DNA of 64,000 nt from Bog-473 sp963770645 (GCA_963770645.1 CAVYQL010000003.1:2170001-2234000); one strand, 5' to 3'; numbered from the stretch's first letter, positions 43,887-53,876 are shown. The notes: generated by a model not told the origin, from the letters alone. Numbers and translations are program-made.

Positions 43887-46800
43887 TCAGACGTCGGGCA
43901 CCGTGTCGTGGATGCTCACGATGTTGTCCACGTGGACCCCCATTGCGGGCAGCGATCCGCTGTAGGCGATGTCACCGAAGGTGAAGACGCCGCCGTCCGC
44001 GCCGACCAGCGCATAGCCGAGGCCGGACGTTCCGCTGGCGATCCCGACGATGTCGGAGACACGCACGCCGTCGGCCGGAAGCGACCCTTGGTACGCCGCC
44101 TGGCCGAAGGCGAAGACGCCACCGTCGGCCCCGACCAAGAAGTAGCCGTCGTCCACGTTCTCCATGCCGACGATGTCGCTGACGTGGATCCCCTCGCCCG
44201 GCAGCGAGCCCTCGAACGGGGCGTCTCCGAAGGCGAAGACGCCGCCGTCTGAACCAACGAGCTGGTATCCCCCGTCGTCGGCGGACTCGCGCATGGCCAC
44301 GATGTCGGAGACGTGCACGCCGTCGGCCGGCAACGAACCCTCGTAGCGCGCATCACCGAAGGCGAAGACGCCGCCGTCGGATCCGACCAGCCAGTACCCC
44401 TTGCCGTCGTTGGTGGCGCGGATGCTGATGATGTCCGAGACGTGCACGCCGTCGGCCGGCAGCGAACCCTCGTAGGCGGCATCGCCGAAGGCGAAGACGC
44501 CGCCGTCGGACCCGACCAGCCAGTACCCCTTGCCGTCGTTGGTGGAGGTCATCGCCGTGATGTTCGAGACGTGGATCCCGTCGCCGGGCAGCGAACCCTC
44601 GTAGGGCGCACCACCGAACGCGTACAGGCCGCCGTTGGACCCGGCCAGCTGGTAGCCGGTCACCGGCTGCGAGCCGTTCACCGGCTGCGACACGGTCACC
44701 GGCGCGGTGCCGGTGACGTCGGTGAGCGTGACGGCGTCGGCGGTGTAGCCGATCTCGAGCGTGCGACCTCCTTCCGTGGTGAGCAGGGTCCCCGCAGGCA
44801 GGGAGGCAAAGGTGCCGCTGACCGGCGACCCGGCCGCCGACGATGTGACGATGGTGAAGATCGTGCCGTAGGAGACGTTCGTGGCGTCGGTGACATCGAG
44901 GGACGCGCCGTCGAGGTCGACCGTCGAGGCCGACGAGAGTTGCGAGTAGCCAGAACCCGCGCTCGTCCCGTTGATGATGACGGAGAACGTGCCACCGGCG
45001 GGTCCGAGGTCGACCGGGCTCGTGGCGTCCAGAACGCCTGGGCTTGTGCTCGTCCCCGGTGCGACCGTCCCCTGGTTGGCTGTGACCCCACCCACGGTGC
45101 CGGTCCCCGCGACGATCGCACCCGAATCGACGGTGATCGTCGCTGCGGCGAGTGACCCCGTCACGTCGAGCGTCCCGCCCGAGACGGTCACCGCGCCCGA
45201 ATAGGTGTTCGTGCCAGAGAGCACATCGAGGTAAGGGGTCGCCTGGCCGAAGAGCAGGGTTCCCGATCCGCTGAGCGTGTTGGTGAAGTCGACTCCGCCC
45301 GCCTGACTGCTGGCGAGGACTGACGCGCTGCCACCGAGGGTGAACGTCCCCGACGACGTCGTGGTCCCAGGCGTGTTGTCGAGCAGCGCTCCGCTGAGAG
45401 TGACGTTGTTGGGAACGGTCTTGCCCGAGGTGGGGAGCTGGTAGTCGAGTGTGGCGCCGCCCGCCACGGCGATGGCCTCCGTCGCAGCGGAGCCGGCCGC
45501 ATCGGGACACGTGAGCACGAGGGAACCGACGTTGACCGTGGTGCCGCCGCTGTAGCTGTCGCCCGAACACGGACTCGGGGACAGAGTGACGTCGCCAGCG
45601 TTGCCAGCGGAGCCGACGGTGAGGGCCTGGCCGCTTCCAGCGACGCCGCCGTCGAACACCAGGTTGCCCGTCGAGTCGGCTGAGACGGTGTTGGTTCCGT
45701 CCAATACCACCGCCCCGCTCCAATAGGCCGCGCCCGTGCCTTCCGCGTCCTCGAGCGCCGAGGTCCCCGCAGTTCCGCTGCCGAGCGCCAGCGGGTTGTC
45801 GAGCACCCCGTCGCCGAACGCGCTATTCAGAGTCAGCGTCCCCCCGTTGTCGACGGCGACGCCGCCGCTCCCGAAGGGGTCCGCCGAAGCCAGGCCGCCG
45901 CCGCCGAGCGTTGCGCCCCCGGCGACCGTGGTGCCGCCCGAATAGGTGTCGGTACCACTGAGTTGCAGACCCGACCCGGCGCCGGAGACGGCGAGGGCAA
46001 GCGCGTGCGTGCCGTTACTGAGTGTGCCGGCGAACGAATCGGTTGCGCCGCTGTCGGTCAGGGTGGCGGGTGTGGACCCGTCGTTGGTGATCGTTCCATC
46101 ACCTGCGAGACCAGAGACTGAACTGGTTCCGGTCACGATCGAGTTGCCGTGGAGATCGATGGTGGCCCCGAGAGCAGCCTGTAACGAACACCCGTCGGGA
46201 AATGCCTGAGCCGATACAAGTTGCGTTGTGCCGCTGACTGCCTCAACCGCGCAGCTGCCGTCCTGTGGGAGGCCAACCGTGTCGTCATCCAGAACGACAA
46301 TTCCTCCCACGCTCGACGTCTCGAGTATCGAGGACGATGGCAACAGCGATACCACCCCCGACACGGTGAAGGGTGCAGTCGCTGAGTCATCATGGATTTC
46401 CGCCGATACCCCCGCAACGATGTTCACCGGGCTGTTCAGGTTGTCGCCTCCGGAGTCATTGAAGACCACGCTCGCATTGACGTCGATGACGTTAACGAGC
46501 TCGTAACCCGTTCCGGAGTTGTGAATGTCGAACTGCAATCCGTCGGTCTCGAGTCCAATATGACCGGTTCCGAGCGCGAGGTTGTTATCTACCTGAATTG
46601 TGTCGCTGAAGACACTAATCAATGAGCTGAGGCTCGAACTCACGCCGCCGAGCTCAATGCTGCCAAGGTTGGTCGGATCCCCTAGCTCGAGGTCTGACGA
46701 ACCCGCCATGGGTGCCTGCACGTCGAACGAAGATCCTGTCGCAACTGCCCACTCCTGCGCGTTCCCCAGATCGATCGTGAGCGTGGTCGCCGAGGGAATG

Positions 46801-47273
46801 ATGCTTGAGTCGCCCGCCGTCTCAGCGATCCCGAGCGCCGGCGTCGATGTTGGTGTGAGCGTGAGGGTCTCAGATCCCGCCCCGGCCGGTGTGGTCAACG
46901 CGTACGAGTTGTCGAGCACGATCGAGTCGATCGAGAGCGTCTCGTCAATAACCGGAGCGCCACCGCCAGAAGGAATGGTCGCGGGAAAGATCAGTTGCGC
47001 TGCACTCAGCGTGGCGCTCCCTGCTGAAGTGGACGTGCCGCCGCAGTCGGATGTCGGTGACCAGTTGTCCGCCACGCTGACGAGACCGTTCGCGGCGGCG
47101 TCCGTCCATGTGCAAAAGACCGATGGCTGTGCGCCGGCCGGGGACGGTGAGAGCTGCGCAACCGCCACGATGGCAGCACCATTGACCGCCAGAATCCCGA
47201 CGCTCGTCAGGAACAGGCGTGCGAGCCGCGAACTCCGAGCGCTCTCGTTCCTCGGCCGCTGACACCACTGCAC
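43887..47273 (-). CDS. Large secreted repeat protein with autotransporter-type beta-strand repeats
   Basis: The 1128-residue protein starts with a basic region and a hydrophobic segment (LARLFLTSVGILAVNGAAIVAVA) ending near SPAGA, a Sec signal. The middle is Ser/Thr/Gly/Ala-rich beta-helix-like, with three strands resembling autotransporter-associated repeats: SGTDTYSGGTTVAGGATL (about 435), GDSYSGGTTVNVGSLVL (about 568) and SGTNTYSGAVTVSGGTLDV (about 681). The last 256 residues are six copies of a 41-43-residue unit, GYWLVGSDGGVFAFGDA..EGSLPADGVHVSDIV. No membrane anchor or sortase motif ends it. The N-terminal half is less GC-rich than the C-terminal repeats. Start GTG 47273 has GAGGGG 11 bases upstream. 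It is probably a cell-surface adhesin or matrix protein. Confidence 0.85.
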   Translation of the reverse strand: MQWCQRPRNESARSSRLARLFLTSVGILAVNGAAIVAVAQLSPSPAGAQPSVFCTWTDAAANGLVSVADNWSPTSDCGGTSTSAGSATLSAAQLIFPATIPSGGGAPVIDETLSIDSIVLDNSYALTTPAGAGSETLTLTPTSTPALGIAETAGDSSIIPSATTLTIDLGNAQEWAVATGSSFDVQAPMAGSSDLELGDPTNLGSIELGGVSSSLSSLISVFSDTIQVDNNLALGTGHIGLETDGLQFDIHNSGTGYELVNVIDVNASVVFNDSGGDNLNSPVNIVAGVSAEIHDDSATAPFTVSGVVSLLPSSSILETSSVGGIVVLDDDTVGLPQDGSCAVEAVSGTTQLVSAQAFPDGCSLQAALGATIDLHGNSIVTGTSSVSGLAGDGTITNDGSTPATLTDSGATDSFAGTLSNGTHALALAVSGAGSGLQLSGTDTYSGGTTVAGGATLGGGGLASADPFGSGGVAVDNGGTLTLNSAFGDGVLDNPLALGSGTAGTSALEDAEGTGAAYWSGAVVLDGTNTVSADSTGNLVFDGGVAGSGQALTVGSAGNAGDVTLSPSPCSGDSYSGGTTVNVGSLVLTCPDAAGSAATEAIAVAGGATLDYQLPTSGKTVPNNVTLSGALLDNTPGTTTSSGTFTLGGSASVLASSQAGGVDFTNTLSGSGTLLFGQATPYLDVLSGTNTYSGAVTVSGGTLDVTGSLAAATITVDSGAIVAGTGTVGGVTANQGTVAPGTSTSPGVLDATSPVDLGPAGGTFSVIINGTSAGSGYSQLSSASTVDLDGASLDVTDATNVSYGTIFTIVTSSAAGSPVSGTFASLPAGTLLTTEGGRTLEIGYTADAVTLTDVTGTAPVTVSQPVNGSQPVTGYQLAGSNGGLYAFGGAPYEGSLPGDGIHVSNITAMTSTNDGKGYWLVGSDGGVFAFGDAAYEGSLPADGVHVSDIISIRATNDGKGYWLVGSDGGVFAFGDARYEGSLPADGVHVSDIVAMRESADDGGYQLVGSDGGVFAFGDAPFEGSLPGEGIHVSDIVGMENVDDGYFLVGADGGVFAFGQAAYQGSLPADGVRVSDIVGIASGTSGLGYALVGADGGVFTFGDIAYSGSLPAMGVHVDNIVSIHDTVPDV
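43890..44657 (-). repeat. Six-copy protein repeat region (GYWLVGSDGGVFAFGDA type)
   Basis: Six consecutive units of 41-43 codons make up the C-terminus. Copies 2 and 3 are nearly identical through 30 residues; copies 1 and 6 are the most divergent. The unit starts with GY, has a DGGVFAFG core and GSLP, and ends near VSDIV. The DNA repeats are imperfect, so the array is old or under protein-level selection. Confidence 0.85.
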
Positions 47274-47442
47274 CCAGCACCACTCCCCTCACGCTGCGCC
47301 CGCCACGGCGCTGGCCCCAATGACCTTATGGAGTGCAATGACAGTGCGCGCAAGGTGCAATTCGAGTGGAAGCAAGGGTTGTTGAAGGGTTGTGCTGCAC
47401 CGAAGCGGTCAACGCTGCCGTCATCGACAGACCTGAACCTCG

Positions 47443-47946
47443 CTAAGAAGTCGACGACGACGCGGTCCCCGCTCCGAACGTGGTGTCAGGTGAACGCCAG
47501 TCGGTCGAGACAAAGCGGTGGGCGATGAGCCACCGATCGCCGACGGGGACCAGACGATCACGGTAACGGCCCATGTGGTCGAGGCCGATCTCGGTAAAGA
47601 CGGTGAAATAGCTCGCGACGACGGCTTCGTCGGGAGTGACCGATTCGAAGCGAATGTTCGAGACGTCGTGGCGCACGATGCGCTTGGGCGCCCCGGCCGA
47701 CGCCCTGTCCGTGGAGGACTTCGCCGCGGCCGCGGCGCTCCGGGCGACCTGGGCACCCGTGGCGCCACCCACCCGCTCGATGATGGCGGCGCGCCCGCGC
47801 GCCGGCTCGATCCCGCGGATTTCGAGGACCCCGTCCTCGCAGAAGGCGGCGGCGTACTCGTCGAGGAGGAACCGGTCGCCCGCATGCGTGTACTGGGCCA
47901 GGGTGTCCCGGCACGATTCGCGCGCCACGAGCTCCCACAGTTCCAT
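47443..47946 (-). CDS. SnoaL-like (NTF2-fold) protein
   Basis: The 167-residue protein has the cone-shaped NTF2/SnoaL pattern: an N-terminal helical part (CRDTLAQYTHAGDRFLLDEYAAAFCEDGVLEIRG) then beta strands ending WLIAHRFVSTDW. Members include polyketide cyclases, isomerases and dehydratases. I chose ATG 47946, with AAGGGA about 8 bases upstream; the in-frame extension to 48126 is unlikely to be coding. It is divergent from the potassium importer and 169 bases from the surface-protein gene; I find nothing in that gap (47274-47442) beyond a possible promoter. Confidence 0.82.
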   Translation of the reverse strand: MELWELVARESCRDTLAQYTHAGDRFLLDEYAAAFCEDGVLEIRGIEPARGRAAIIERVGGATGAQVARSAAAAAKSSTDRASAGAPKRIVRHDVSNIRFESVTPDEAVVASYFTVFTEIGLDHMGRYRDRLVPVGDRWLIAHRFVSTDWRSPDTTFGAGTASSSTS

Positions 47947-48162
47947 GGTGTCCGTCCCTTTCCCTCGCTCGTTTGCGTTCACTTGATCATGAGGTTCGCG
48001 CCCGGTGCCGAGACGACACTGCGCCAATGTGTCCGTCTGCCGCAAGGCTGACGGGGAGCCTACGCGGGTCGTTTCGCACCCCGCGAATGACGCGCCGGAG
48101 CCGGCCGGCTCCCTCCCGCCTGCCACTGCGCTGCACAGTGGTGGCCGTAAAGTGTGCCCGGC

Positions 48163-50075
48163 ATGGCAGAGCCGGACCCTGGCGGGACCTCGTCGTTCTG
48201 GAATCTGCTGATTGGCCCGCCTCGTTCCTCACGCGGCTCGGGCAAGGAGCGGATCACACCCGTCGAGGGCCTGTCCGCGCTGTCACTCGATGCGCTCACC
48301 TCCGTGGCCTACGGGCCCGAGGCCATCATCGTCGTCCTCGCCGTCGCCGGAGCGGGTTCGCTCCACCTGATCCTGCCCATCACGATCGCCATCGTCGCCC
48401 TGCTGGCGATCCTGGTGTTCTCCTATCGCCAGGTCATCGACGCCTACCCGAGCGGCGGTGGCGCGTACGCCGTGTCGCGGGCCAACCTCGGCGCACATAC
48501 GAGCCTCGTGGCAGCCGCCTCGCTCGTGGTCGACTACACGCTGACCGTGGCCGTCTCGATCGCGGCCGGCGTGGCGTCGCTCGAGTCCGCGTTTCCGCGC
48601 TCGACGGGGCGACGATCCCGCTCTGCCTCGGCATCCTGCTCCTCATCATGGTGCTGAACCTGCGTGGCCTCGGAGAGACGGCGCGCGCGTTCTTGTTGCC
48701 GACCCTGGTCTTCATCGTCGGGTTGTTTGCCATCATCGCCATCGGTCTCATCCACCCGCTGGGCCTCGACGAGAAACAGCTCGGCACCTCGCAGCTCCCG
48801 ACCGTCGGGCTCAAGGCAGTGACCGTGTTGCTCGTCTTGAAGGCGTTCTCAGCGGGCTGCAGCGCCCTCACCGGCGTCGAGGCGATCGCCAACGGCGTGC
48901 CCCTGTTCCGCGAGCCGAGGGTCGTGCGAGCCAAGCGCACGGAGGCATTGCTCGGCCTCATCCTCGGCACCATGCTGATCGGCCTGGCGGTGCTCGCGGC
49001 GCGATGGCACATCGGTCCACGTTCGGGCCAGACCGTGCTGAGCCAGATCATGGCGATGGCCGTCGGCCGCGGCTGGGCCTACTACGTCGTCTCCATCACC
49101 ATCACCATCGTGTTGGCCCTGGCTGCCAACACGTCCTTCGGCGGGCTCCCCGTCCTGGCCAGCCTCGTCGCACGGGACAACTACCTCCCTCACCTGTTCA
49201 CGATGCGAGGCGACCGTCAGGTCTTCGCGAACGGAATCGGCGTCCTCGCCGTGCTCTCAGGTGCGCTGTTGCTCGCAGTAGACGGCAATACCAACACGCT
49301 CATCCCGCTGTTCGCCATCGGGGTCTTCATCGGGTTCACGCTGGCGCAAACCGGGCTCGTCGTGCACTGGCACAGAACCAGGCCACCGGGCTGGCGGCGC
49401 CGTGCTGCCATCAACGGACTTGGCGCCGTCATCACCGCTGTCGCCACCGTCGTGTTTCTGATCTCCAAATTCACCGAGGGTGCCTGGGTGGTCGTCATCG
49501 CCATCCCGGGCTTCGTCCTGTTGTTCCTGCGCATTCACGCTTACTACGAACGGACCCGCAAAGAGCTTCGACTCGACGAGACGCCGATGAAGCCCGAGGC
49601 CAAGCGGACCATCGTCATCGTGCCGGTCAACCGAGTGTCACGCCTCACCGAACACGCACTGTGCGAAGCAGTATCACTTGGGCAAGAGGTCATCGCCGTC
49701 ACCGTCGTCATGCATTCGGACGAGGAGGCTGTCCGTTACATCGACTCCCTACAGCATCAATGGCGCAAGTGGGACCCGGGCGTGCCGCTCAAGGTCCTCC
49801 ACACGGACTACGCGTCGATCGTCCAGCCTATCGTCGCCTTCATCGACACCATCAGGCACGACCATCCCCACGACCAGGTGGTGGTGCTGATCCCGGTGAT
49901 ACGGCCGGACAAGCTGCGCTATCGCATCTTGCACGACCAGATCGACCTCGTCCTCTCACGAGCGCTGCGCTCACGCGACGACATCGTCGTCGCCCGCGTC
50001 GCGCTGCCCATGGTCGAGCACGACCACCCGCCACCCGTGCACGACCACCAGGGAGGCGGACACGCCCAGACCTGA
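48163..50075 (+). CDS. KimA (YdaO)-like APC-family potassium importer, frameshifted near 48595
   Basis: About 638 residues with 12 membrane helices. The start matches KimA-type proteins by eye: ALSLDALTSVAYGPEAIIVVL, FSYRQVIDAYPSGGGAYAVSRANLG and VVDYTLTVAVSIAAGVASLESAFP, then in the next frame MVLNLRGLGETAR, LKAFSAGCSALTGVEAIANGVP, ANTSFGGLPVLASLVARDNYLP, and a C-terminal cytoplasmic part. The frame changes between about 48590 and 48602; a one-base error restores it. KimA imports potassium with protons. ATG 48163 is preferred; GTG 48154 is the alternative. The 216-base gap before it (47947-48162) holds no gene and no recognisable c-di-AMP riboswitch. Confidence 0.82.
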
Positions 50076-50093
50076 CCGCTACAAGCCGGATGC

Positions 50094-50892
50094 TCAGCGC
50101 CCCTTCCACACGGGGTCGCGCTTTTCAATGAAGGCCGTCGCTCCCTCCTTGGCGTCCTCGCTGTTGAAGACCTTGGGTTGCCACTCCGCCGCCAACGTGC
50201 GGGCACGCGCCAGATCGGTCGACGCAGTGCGCACCAACTGCTTGGTGGCCTGGAGGGCCAGCGGCCCGTTGCGCGCAATCCGCTCGGCCAGCGCGACAGC
50301 GGCATCGAGCACCTCGGCTGGCGGCACGACCTGGTTGATCAGCCCGAGGGACAGGGCCCGCTTGGCGTCGATGAGGTCCCCGGTCAGCGTGAGCTCGAGC
50401 GCCATGGCCAGTGGGATGCGCGTGCTCGAAGTAGACGCCCCCGCCGGCCGCGAAGAGGCCCCGCTTGACCTCGGGAACCCCGAACGACGCGGCGTCGGAT
50501 GCCACGACGACGTCACATCCGAGCAACAGCTCGAAACCGCCGGCCACGGCGGTGGCGTTCGCCGCACCCACGATCGGCACGCCGATCTCTCCCTGGGTGA
50601 ATCGTGCGAAACCCTTCATGCCCTCGGGATCGCCCCCCACCGCACCTCCTTCGGCGAAGGCCCGCAGGTCCATGCCCGCGCAGAACGCCTTCTCACCCGT
50701 TCCCGTGAGCACGACCGCGCGGACGTCGGGGTCGTCCTCGGCTTCGGTCATCGAGACGCCGATGGCCGTCAGCAGCTCGGGGTTGAGCGCATTGCGCGCC
50801 TCAGGCCGGTTGAGGCGCAGCACCTGCACCGCTCCGCGGCGCTCCTTCACCAGGACCGGACCGGCCTCGTCTTTCGTCGCAGTGTCCGTCAT
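50094..50892 (-). CDS. Enoyl-CoA hydratase/isomerase family protein, frameshifted near 50425
   Basis: About 266 residues with a crotonase fold. ATG 50892 begins VQVLRLNRPEARNALNPEL, GEKAFCAGMDLRAFAEGG near 70 (oxyanion loop), and ATAVAGGFELLLGCDVVVASDAASFGVPEVKRGLFAAGGGVYF to about 155. There the frame fails and the C-terminal part (RIPLAMALELTLTGDLIDAKRALSLGLINQVVPP to VWKGR) continues one base off. Both halves are well preserved, so this is more likely an error or a fresh mutation than an old pseudogene. It converges with the KimA-like gene, 18 bases apart. The gap 50893-51101 holds no gene that I can support. Confidence 0.8.
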
Positions 50893-51101
50893 CGGGTCAC
50901 GACCTTCCTCTCTGGTCTTCCTGGCGCACCCGATCGGCGGCCTGGCAAGCGACAGCCGTCGCCGAGTCCATCAGTATGGCGTCGGGCGGCCGCATCACGC
51001 CCATCGAGACCGAGCAGGCCAGGGCGTTCGGCACGCTCGTTCTGACGGCGTTGGCGCCGTACGTGGCCGGGCCCACCAGGCCCGGCCACAGTCGCTGCCT
51101 C

Positions 51102-51296
51102 CTACCGACGAACGGAACCAGTCGAGTCCGTCGAAGAATTCGAGGAGGTCGAGCGCGCCACTACGTGCACCGGCTGTTGAGCGCTGGTATGCAGCGCGCT
51201 CGACGCCGCCGCCAGAGGGCCGCTCCAAAGAGCGACCGTGGCAGCGATCGCACACAGGATGCCGGCGGAGACCAAGCCGCCCGCGTGCGTCCTCAT
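51102..51296 (-). CDS. Tiny membrane or exported protein, copy A
   Basis: The 64-residue protein has one membrane or signal segment (GLVSAGILCAIAATVALWSGPLAAA) and a Ser/Thr-rich tail. It is a paralogue of the 53-residue product at 54886-55047: CAIAATVA, WSGPL and LHTS are shared in the same order. The 29 bases before both ATG codons are also similar (TCCACAT at the same distance), so the promoter was copied too. It lies 109 bases downstream of the CoA transferase gene on the same strand but seems to have its own promoter. I do not recognise a family. Confidence 0.55.
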   Translation of the reverse strand: MRTHAGGLVSAGILCAIAATVALWSGPLAAASSALHTSAQQPVHVVARSTSSNSSTDSTGSVRR

Positions 51297-51404
51297 GGGC
51301 CCACTGTTGCCCCCGAAGATGTGGAAAAGACTAAGACTGCGTAAGAATTCAGTGAAAATCTCAGGTGGAGCCGGTTCGGCGCCTGGTCGGCTCCACCTCG
51401 GTCA

Positions 51405-53876
51405 TCAGGCGACGACCTTCCTCTCTCGCAATCCGGCGATCTGCCCGGACGAATAGCCCAGCTCCGTCAATATCGCGTCGGTGTGCTGCCCCGCCAGCGA
51501 TCCGGGCTCGGCGACCGTCGCGCTCCGAGAGAAAGAGATGTATGGCTTGAGTCGCACGTGTTCGCCGAACGTCGGGTGCTCCACTTCGACCAGCATGTCC
51601 GCGGCCCCGGCGAATTCGGCAGATTGCAGCACCGTCTCGGGAGGTTCGCGGTGCGCGACGACGCAGCCCACATCGGCCGCCAGGAGGTCGTCCTCCCAGG
51701 CCTGCGCCTTTCGGCCGACAAAGGTATCCGCAAGAACCTCGGCCAAGGCACCGTCGTTGGCCGACCGGGCCGCCTGGTCGCGAAATCGGGGGTCGCCCGC
51801 CAGGTCGACCACGCCGGCGAGCGCTCCGCACAGGGCATCCCAGTCCCGAGGGGAGGGGGCGGCGAGGAAGATCCATTCGTCTGCCGCGCGGTAGAGGCGG
51901 TAGAGCGTCGAGTAGCCAAGGAGTTCGCCGTCGGCGATCGCGGTCGGCGGCCGATGCTCATACTCCACCATGTCGTCCGCCAATGCGTGCGCGGTCGACG
52001 TCAACATCGTGGTGAGCATCTCCTGGGGTGCGCCGCGGTCTCGGGCGAGCAGGCCGAGCGTCATTGCCGACGCCGCAGTGAGGGCGGAAATCCCGTCTGC
52101 TTGGGCGTACTCGGTGGTCCCCGCGCCGCTCAACCGCATCGCCTCGGCCCGGATCTCCCTCACAGAAAGGCCCGGTCGCTCCTCAATCGCACTGCCGATG
52201 TTGCGCATGACGAGTCCGCTTCCGGCGCCGATGGTCGGGGCGTAGGCCGGTCGGTCTCCACACGGACCGTCCATCCCGTAGCCGGGGGAGTTGAGATAGA
52301 CGAGGTCCGGGTTCAGAGCACGCAGCGTGGCGGCGTCGACGCCCTGCCTCTTCGCCACACCTGCTCGGAATGATTGCAGCACCACGTCGGCTCGACGCGC
52401 CAGCGCGTGCACGATGTCGCGCCCCTCGTCGGTGGAAAGGTCCACACAAATGGACTCCTTTCCCTGCACGCACTTGGCCGCACCGACCTCGGGGAACGGC
52501 AGCAGCCCTCGCATTGGCTCGCCCTCCATCGGCTCAACCTTGATCACCCTCGCTCCGATTTCACGGAGCACGGTCCCCGCGAAGGGGGCGGCAAAGAACG
52601 TCCCGAGCTCGAGCAGCATGACGTCCGCGAGTGCAGCCTCACCCCGTGACGAACCGTCGCCGACAGTGTTCGTTCCGCCGAGTGCGGTCCACGGGTGATG
52701 CCGCAGGGCCTCGCCGTCGGCGTCGAGGGCCGGCGCACCTCGTCCGAGAAGGGCCGGCGTCTCGAACATCTGGACGATCGGGCCCGGCTGGCGGACCCTG
52801 CCGTGCACGGGGTCGTCGATCTCGACCACCGCGCCGAGGTGCTGCATCTGAGGGTGGTCGAGCAGCTCGCTCCCGTGCCGCATGGTCTCGGCCCACACGT
52901 CGTGATTGCTCTCGAAGACTCGGCTCCACTCGCTGAGCGGCCTGGACTGTACGACCTGATAGAGCCGATCCCAGTACTCCCCCGTCTTGGGTGTGTCAGC
53001 CGCCCACACTGCGTCCTTCCACTCCGGATCCTCGACCATCCACGCGAGGTCGAACTCCTTGAGCATCGTCATGTAGAGGTGCAGCTGCACCTGCGAGAAC
53101 TGCAGCCACCGCCCGTCCTGGGTCAGCGCGATCAAGAGCATGAAGACCATCGGTGACAGCGGCAGGCCGTGCTGGCCGAAGGGGGAGGACGGCGTGAAGG
53201 CCTCGGGGAACTTCGACGTCACGACGTTCAGGTACCAGTTCCAGGTGCCGAGCGAGGCGAGCCCGTTCACCAGCGTCGCTTCCACGCGCTGCCCCTCCCC
53301 GCTCCGCTCGCGCTCGTGCAGCGCGGCGCAGATCCCTGTGAGGAGCTGCTGGCTAGCCCCATAGCTGCAGTACGGCACCGAGACGTGGGCCGGCCCATCA
53401 CGGCTGACCATGCGCTCGGACGCCCACAGGGCGCCGACGCGCGCCATGACGAGGGCCTCGTAGCCCTTGGTGTTGGCATACGGCCCGGTGCGGCCAAACG
53501 CGGTGACCGAGCCGTAGACGAGACGCGGGTTGCTCTGGACCAGCTCGTCGTATCCGAGCCCCAATCGCTCCATCACGCCGGGACGGAAGGTTTCGATCAG
53601 CACGTCGGCACCGTCAGCCATGGCGCGGGCGACCTCGAGGTCGTCCGGAGCGTGCAAGTCGAGCACCATCGACCTCTTGCCGCGGCCGATCAAGGGGAAC
53701 ATCGGGAGCGCCCGCAAAGCGCTCCCGCCGGGCGGCTCGATCTGCACGACCTCGGCCCCGAAGTCCGCCAGCGTCTGGCTCGCCTGCGCACCGGCGGGGC
53801 TGTTCGACAGATCGAGGACGCGCAGTCCGGCCAACGGGCCGCCGGCTACTGCGGTGGGTGTCGGATCGTCAGGCAT
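51405..53876 (-). CDS. Two-domain CaiB/BaiF (family III) CoA transferase
   Basis: The 823-residue protein has two complete CoA-transferase domains in one chain. Domain 1 opens with GLRVLDLSNSPAGAQASQTLADFGAEVVQIEPPGG and contains FRPGVMERLGLGYDELVQSNPRLVY and GQRVEATLVNGLA. Domain 2 begins near residue 395 with VMLLELGTFFAAPFAGTVLREIGARVIKVEPMEGEP and has GYGMDGPCGDRPAYAPTIGAGSG. Single-domain members are about 400 residues. ATG 53876 is preferred over ATG 53885 by ribosome-site spacing; longer readings to 54470 are not coding. It is divergent from the crotonase at 53992 across a GAGTAT site. Confidence 0.9.
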   Translation of the reverse strand: MPDDPTPTAVAGGPLAGLRVLDLSNSPAGAQASQTLADFGAEVVQIEPPGGSALRALPMFPLIGRGKRSMVLDLHAPDDLEVARAMADGADVLIETFRPGVMERLGLGYDELVQSNPRLVYGSVTAFGRTGPYANTKGYEALVMARVGALWASERMVSRDGPAHVSVPYCSYGASQQLLTGICAALHERERSGEGQRVEATLVNGLASLGTWNWYLNVVTSKFPEAFTPSSPFGQHGLPLSPMVFMLLIALTQDGRWLQFSQVQLHLYMTMLKEFDLAWMVEDPEWKDAVWAADTPKTGEYWDRLYQVVQSRPLSEWSRVFESNHDVWAETMRHGSELLDHPQMQHLGAVVEIDDPVHGRVRQPGPIVQMFETPALLGRGAPALDADGEALRHHPWTALGGTNTVGDGSSRGEAALADVMLLELGTFFAAPFAGTVLREIGARVIKVEPMEGEPMRGLLPFPEVGAAKCVQGKESICVDLSTDEGRDIVHALARRADVVLQSFRAGVAKRQGVDAATLRALNPDLVYLNSPGYGMDGPCGDRPAYAPTIGAGSGLVMRNIGSAIEERPGLSVREIRAEAMRLSGAGTTEYAQADGISALTAASAMTLGLLARDRGAPQEMLTTMLTSTAHALADDMVEYEHRPPTAIADGELLGYSTLYRLYRAADEWIFLAAPSPRDWDALCGALAGVVDLAGDPRFRDQAARSANDGALAEVLADTFVGRKAQAWEDDLLAADVGCVVAHREPPETVLQSAEFAGAADMLVEVEHPTFGEHVRLKPYISFSRSATVAEPGSLAGQHTDAILTELGYSSGQIAGLRERKVVA

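Noticed and set aside
43890..44657. Tandem repeats resembling a CRISPR array
   Set aside because: They are imperfect coding repeats of 41-43 codons with no spacers and no cas genes nearby.
47947..48162. Possible ydaO (c-di-AMP) riboswitch before the KimA-like importer
   Set aside because: KimA genes in Bacillus carry one, but I cannot match the conserved riboswitch core here.
2417..50892. Programmed ribosomal frameshifting at the six broken genes
   Set aside because: No shared slippery sequence or pseudoknot is visible and the gene types differ; an assembly or mutation cause is simpler.
50976..51344. 122-residue plus-strand reading frame between crotonase and CoA transferase
   Set aside because: It overlaps the minus-strand tiny membrane protein, has no ribosome site or domain, and is Arg-rich in its second half.
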